A DNA stretch of 64,000 bases from Spirosoma aerolatum (lineage in GTDB: Bacteria > Bacteroidota > Bacteroidia > Cytophagales > Spirosomataceae): contig NZ_CP020104.1 of assembly GCF_002056795.1 (NCBI RefSeq), positions 4,783,501 through 4,847,500 of the forward strand, written 5' to 3'. The notes under the pieces were generated by a model that saw nothing but the letters and a program-made list of their open reading frames with translations, searched no databases and was not told where the DNA came from. Made by a program: the position numbers and the translations under genes. Of the stretch, positions 60,466 through 64,000 are shown one piece after another (the stretch's first letter is position 1; each line of letters starts with the position of its first letter).

Positions 60466-60469
60466 TCTG

Positions 60470-61891
60470 TTATTTTATCATTTGTGGCCACTGAATCGAT
60501 TTTATAACATTGTCGCCAATACCTCGTCCCATCAACAAGCCATTTTGATTGTCCATATCGTAGTGAATACCACCATATAGACGGGAATTAGCACATTCCA
60601 GAGCCATCGCCGTAAAATTGGTAAACTTCCTTGGCTGAAACCCATGCTGTACCTGCGAACGGTCGGTGAACGCATAGTTCCCGTCTCCATTCGTAAATAG
60701 CTTTATAAAGATTCGTTCACCCACACCGATTTCGGTGGCGTGTCCTGAGGTATAGGCCGGGAACGCTGGTGTACCGATTACAGTCTGAAAATTAGGATCA
60801 ATGTACTTCTGGATGTATGAAACTGGCCGGATCAACGAGTAGTCGTATTTCGCTTTCCAACAGGCGATAAATGCATCGATCTCCGCAATACCTAACATAG
60901 CATAACCGACTACTGCTTTTTCAAGCGTAGCATTGGTTTCTTCCAGCAACTGCGTCATAATATTAAACGTGTGACCGGTAGGTGTACAGGTGGCAAACGG
61001 ATCGTCGGCCCAGAACTTGGCGATATCAACCTGCTCAGCAGTATTGCCTTTAACCTGATTGTAAACGGCTAATGCCTGCTTATAGAAATTCGATGTTTTA
61101 TCCGTTGAGAAGGCAATCGGTTTCGAAGGACTACCAAACGTCATGTTAGATGCAACGATGGGACGACATTTGTACCAATAAGGGCTTAACGGCGTCAGAT
61201 TTTTGGCATCGGTTGGCACCCATTTATCCACACCGGTAACTGGGGTATACGGTTTTGAAAAAGGGTTCAGATAAGAGTCGTGCCCACCATCGGTCTTAGA
61301 ATATTCGTAGATCGCCTGCGCTATAGCCTTCCCATGTTGCTCAGAAAGATCGGCGAGGGGCTTGTTAATCGTGGCCGTGAAATTGGCCAGATTTTGGGCT
61401 TCCAGATCGTTTATTTTTTTCAGGTTAGCTTCGCTTAAGTTCTTGCCGAACATATTCCGCATCATATCCGCGACTGCCGCATTGACCACAATCCCCCAAT
61501 GGTACCGTATATAATCTGGTGATGCTTTGGGCATACTGGCAGGCACGAGTTGATTGATTTGTCCGGCAAGGGGGCTTGCATTCGGAATCCCACTATACAC
61601 CGACTCGTAGGCTGCTATACCTACATACCCAAAGGCCCGCGAAGCCTGTGGCGGTAAAAAACCCGCCGTTTCTTTCACAATCCTACATTCGAGCGAAAAC
61701 CACTCACGTAGAAAATCAGCGGAATAATTGGAAACCGTGTTCGGCTTAACTGGTTCTACATCAATGGTAGAGGTACATCCTGCTAGTAACAGCCCTAAAA
61801 CCGCAACATAGAGGAAGTGAAGCCGAATTGCCCCTCTCAAATTCAACAAATTACTTAAATTCAGTTGTAGTATGTAATGCACTATTTTCAT
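60470..61891 (-). CDS. Vanadium-dependent haloperoxidase-like lipoprotein (PAP2 superfamily)
   Basis: A 473-residue lipoprotein (lipobox LLLAGC, Cys39). The PAP2 core is visible as PAFPAYTSGHATEIG (the Ser-Gly-His box that binds phosphate or vanadate), with RPVSYIQKYIDPNF before it and SRLYGGIHYDMDNQNG after it. Family members oxidise halides or act as acid phosphatases; which applies cannot be read from sequence alone. It is the upstream gene of a pair with the small helical protein. Confidence 0.85.
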   Translation of the reverse strand: MKIVHYILQLNLSNLLNLRGAIRLHFLYVAVLGLLLAGCTSTIDVEPVKPNTVSNYSADFLREWFSLECRIVKETAGFLPPQASRAFGYVGIAAYESVYSGIPNASPLAGQINQLVPASMPKASPDYIRYHWGIVVNAAVADMMRNMFGKNLSEANLKKINDLEAQNLANFTATINKPLADLSEQHGKAIAQAIYEYSKTDGGHDSYLNPFSKPYTPVTGVDKWVPTDAKNLTPLSPYWYKCRPIVASNMTFGSPSKPIAFSTDKTSNFYKQALAVYNQVKGNTAEQVDIAKFWADDPFATCTPTGHTFNIMTQLLEETNATLEKAVVGYAMLGIAEIDAFIACWKAKYDYSLIRPVSYIQKYIDPNFQTVIGTPAFPAYTSGHATEIGVGERIFIKLFTNGDGNYAFTDRSQVQHGFQPRKFTNFTAMALECANSRLYGGIHYDMDNQNGLLMGRGIGDNVIKSIQWPQMIK

Positions 61892-62243
61892 AATCAGTGA
61901 AAGTTATGGTGAAGTCACGGTGTATTTACTTTGGTACCAACTATGACGGTTAATACCATGTAAAGCCACCGCCAACAGATCAGATCCTACGGGACATTAA
62001 TCCCCAACAAATGAATGACCCAGTGATACAGCTTAACTACCCCAGGCGAACGTAGAGCCTGTATGGTGGGGTTTACTCGAACAAATCGGGCCAGCACCAG
62101 CCCTATACCAGTAAGCCTTATCTATTTATTCGGTGTGCATTTTCTGGTAACAGGCGAATCGCTGATATACGCATAGTGTGGCAACCCCAGTCTTTCAGTC
62201 AACAACTGGAGACAGAGGATGGGCAACGCTGTACGTAAGCACT
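61892..62243. other. Gap with remnant-like open frames, no intact gene
   Basis: About 350 bp on the minus strand. Two short start-less stretches read like coding sequence: one ends at 61987 (GLVLARFVRVNPTIQALRS...), 45 codons open, and one overlaps the 3' end of the next gene in another frame (LQLLTERLGLPHYAYISD...). Neither was identified. This may be the decayed end of a gene. Confidence 0.35.
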
Positions 62244-62783
62244 TTAGCACTCGGGAGGGGGTGAGTGAATAGGTAGGGACCGCGCCAGAAACACAAACGA
62301 CAGATCAGGAATCCGAATGGTCTTTCGCCAATGAGGAGTAAGAAAATAAAAAACCACTCGTGGAGTGGGTGAATACTCTTTCAATAAGAACTTAAGAAAG
62401 CGATTAGCTTTTCGTTGTGATTCACTGGCTTCGCTAATATGATCATTCAGAAAAGAGAGTAAATCATGCTGCCAAACCGAATGGCTTTCCATTTCAAGGC
62501 CAGCAATATAAAGTATGGCCTCCCTGACTTCCATACTAACAACTGAGTAATAATGACCGCGATATGTAAAGCCATCAGATGTTGTATGAGCAATATCGTT
62601 GAGTTCAAATTTATTTTTTAGCGGAATTTGAAACTCGACAAGACTATCTACCGATCGGTATACTAAAAGGCGTTCCGATAAATCGTGTTCAGCCTGCCAC
62701 CAGCTAGCTACCGCCACTAGCATATAAGCCAGCGTATGATATACAATCAATATAAAAAAGCCGATGGATAGAACTTTCTTCAC
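62244..62783 (-). CDS. Membrane-anchored protein of unknown function
   Basis: A 179-residue protein with one N-terminal membrane segment (SIGFFILIVYHTLAYMLVAV) and a soluble domain of mixed helix and strand (DGFTYRGHYYSVVSMEV), ending SPPPEC. The start codon is GTG at 62783; no ATG lies upstream before a stop. No family is recognised, but a similar C-terminal Pro-Pro-Glu-Cys tail is recalled from small Bacteroidota proteins near metal-uptake genes. It sits next to remnant-like sequence downstream. Confidence 0.6.
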   Translation of the reverse strand: MKKVLSIGFFILIVYHTLAYMLVAVASWWQAEHDLSERLLVYRSVDSLVEFQIPLKNKFELNDIAHTTSDGFTYRGHYYSVVSMEVREAILYIAGLEMESHSVWQHDLLSFLNDHISEASESQRKANRFLKFLLKEYSPTPRVVFYFLTPHWRKTIRIPDLSFVFLARSLPIHSPPPEC

Positions 62784-62886
62784 GTAAAGAGGTTTGGCAA
62801 CGCAACATCAACGTATGCCAAGCCATCTACAAAACTTATGCCAGTCTTCTAAGTCATCTTTTCTATTAAAATAGGCGGTATAGTGG

Positions 62887-62973
62887 CTATTTTGCCATGT
62901 CGACCCAGGCGATATTTCAGGCATACTTACTGGAGAAGCTTGAAATATCGCCTGGGTCGACATGACAAAATAG
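62887..62973. repeat. Long inverted repeat, family R5
   Basis: CATGTCGACCCAGGCGATAT (start of the left arm, 62896) is mirrored exactly over 24 bp at 62941-62964. One mismatch outward, then another 8 bp (CTATTTTG/CAAAATAG) extend it to 62887-62973. The loop is 21 bases. It lies between the acyl-CoA dehydrogenase and the 62 kb membrane protein, and could terminate the former. Confidence 0.8.
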
Positions 62974-63006
62974 CGCGTTTTACGGTATTTAAGTTCGTTT
63001 ATCTAT

Positions 63007-64000
63007 CTATTTAAAGGCTGGTATTCCCGTGATTTCAGCTCCCAGAATCAGTAGTTGAATATCATGTGTACCTTCGTACGTACTAACCGATTCGAGGTTC
63101 ATCAGATGCCGCATAATTGGGTATTCACCTGATATACCCATAGCGCCCAAAATCTGGCGAGCCTCGCGGGCCGTTTTTAAGGCCATTTCAACATTGTTAC
63201 GCTTGGCCAGCGAAATCTGCGCTACCGTAGCCCGATCTTCATTTTTGAGCATCCCCAGCCGCCAGCAAAGTAGCTGAGCCTGCGTAATATCGGTCAGCAT
63301 CTCGGCCAGTTTCTTCTGCACAAGCTGGAAACTGGCGATGGGTTTATTGAATTGAATCCGTTCGAGTGCATATCGCCTGGCTACCTCATAGCATTCCATA
63401 GCGGCTCCAACCGCGCCCCAGCAAATGCCATAACGAGCCTGTTCCAGACATTTCAAGGCACTTTTTAGCCCGTATGCTTCGGGCAGGATATTCTCTTTCG
63501 GCACCTGTACATCCCGAAACACCAGTTCTCCCGTACTGCTTGCCCTGAGCGACCATTTGTTTTTGATTTCGGCGGTTGTAAAGCCTTCCATACCTCGTTC
63601 CAGAATCAGGCCGCGAACTTTTCCCTGGTCGTTTCTGGCCCACACAATGGCAATATCAGCAATGTTGGCGTTGGTAATCCAGAGTTTAGAGCCGTTGAGC
63701 AGGTAGTAATCGCTGCGCTCGATAAAGTTCGATTCCATACCACCCGGATCTGAACCATGATTAGGCTCCGTAAGGCCAAAGCAACCGAGCATATCGCCCT
63801 TTGCCAGTTTAGGCAGGTATTTCTTCTTCTGTTTTTCCGAGCCAAACGTCAGAATAGGATACATAACCAGGGAGTTTTGAACGGATACACATGAACGCAT
63901 ACCCGAATCGCCCCGTTCAATTTCCTGCGTCATCAACCCATACGAAATCTGATCCAGTCCACCACCCCCATATTCGGTTGGGACGGTAGCTCCGAACACA
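63007..64000 (-). CDS. Acyl-CoA dehydrogenase, glutaryl-CoA dehydrogenase-like (5' end outside window)
   Basis: At least 331 residues are visible, with the N-terminus cut by the right edge; a GTG at 63999 is probably internal. The sequence matches glutaryl-CoA dehydrogenase: SVQNSLVMYPI, LGCFGLTEPNHGSDPGGME, NGSKLWITNANIADIAIVWAR, and the catalytic Glu in STYEGTHDIQLLILG. This FAD enzyme oxidises and decarboxylates glutaryl-CoA to crotonyl-CoA in lysine and tryptophan breakdown. The exact substrate remains uncertain without the missing part. It is the last gene of the window, and a long inverted repeat follows it. Confidence 0.9.
   Translation of the reverse strand, partial: VFGATVPTEYGGGGLDQISYGLMTQEIERGDSGMRSCVSVQNSLVMYPILTFGSEKQKKKYLPKLAKGDMLGCFGLTEPNHGSDPGGMESNFIERSDYYLLNGSKLWITNANIADIAIVWARNDQGKVRGLILERGMEGFTTAEIKNKWSLRASSTGELVFRDVQVPKENILPEAYGLKSALKCLEQARYGICWGAVGAAMECYEVARRYALERIQFNKPIASFQLVQKKLAEMLTDITQAQLLCWRLGMLKNEDRATVAQISLAKRNNVEMALKTAREARQILGAMGISGEYPIMRHLMNLESVSTYEGTHDIQLLILGAEITGIPAFK

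Noticed and set aside
1..64000. CRISPR arrays, insertion sequences, prophage or rRNA operons
   Set aside because: None was recognised by reading for repeat-spacer patterns, transposase motifs (DDE, IS ends) or rRNA words; the repeated elements seen are hairpins without coding capacity.

Overview
The window looks like chromosomal DNA from a Bacteroidota bacterium of the order Cytophagales, most like Spirosoma or a close relative. This is inferred from protein content and was not checked by search. The signs are type IX secretion (T9SS) C-terminal sorting domains, DUF4249, GWxTD and DUF2157 proteins, a NUDIX-type regulator of the kind common in this phylum, double-glycine leader peptides, weak Shine-Dalgarno signals with a few TTG/GTG starts, and promoter-like TTG-N20-TAnnTTTG elements. 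No rRNA, tRNA, insertion sequence, prophage or CRISPR array was recognised. Most of the window is housekeeping and envelope genes separated by strong hairpin terminators.

Layout. 1-2.6 kb: a truncated secreted carboxylesterase divergent from a NUDIX-winged-helix regulator, with a 33-bp perfect palindrome between them, then a metallopeptidase-like protein. 2.6-8 kb: three T9SS-exported proteins (one M23 peptidase and two tandem paralogues). 8-15.5 kb: an OxyR-type regulator, ferrochelatase, a secreted S9 peptidase, a small retropepsin-like protein and a DUF1573 protein. 15.7-20.2 kb: a two-component system, a lipoprotein and a lipase-like lipoprotein. 20.7-26.2 kb: a block of stress-type genes (OmpA/glycine-zipper, DUF2945, DUF3140, DUF2383, GlgX, a general-stress flavin-binding protein, a Cys-rich four-helix copper-type protein). 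26.5-28.5 kb: a response regulator with a receiver-PAS-histidine kinase. 29-34.6 kb: outer-membrane protein, Nif3-like protein, zinc-ribbon coiled-coil protein, TPR protein and Pgk. 34.8-39.3 kb: a VapBC-type toxin-antitoxin pair, two overlapping DUF2157-type membrane proteins and a FAN1-like VRR-NUC nuclease.

39.5-45 kb is the most distinctive region. Two small genes encode peptides with nearly the same 24-residue double-glycine leader but unrelated cores. Facing them is a three-gene operon for a peptidase-containing (C39) ABC exporter, an HlyD-type adaptor and a TolC-type outer-membrane channel. Together they form a complete leader-cleaving peptide export system, probably for a bacteriocin or signal peptide. 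No modification enzyme is evident.

45-64 kb: methyltransferases, a cytochrome c, RlmB, a GWxTD lipoprotein, an orphan DUF4249 lipoprotein, a threonine dehydratase-like enzyme, a fatty acid hydroxylase, a CzcC-like channel, a beta-barrel protein overlapping a voltage-sensor-type K+ channel, a degenerate NodB deacetylase coupled to a GNAT protein, a WYL regulator, a vanadium haloperoxidase-like lipoprotein and a truncated glutaryl-CoA-dehydrogenase-like enzyme. Intergenic spaces repeatedly hold long near-perfect hairpins built from short words that recur at several sites. One forms the 3' end of the histidine kinase gene at 17 kb, and another is a perfect 40-bp stem at 33.3 kb.
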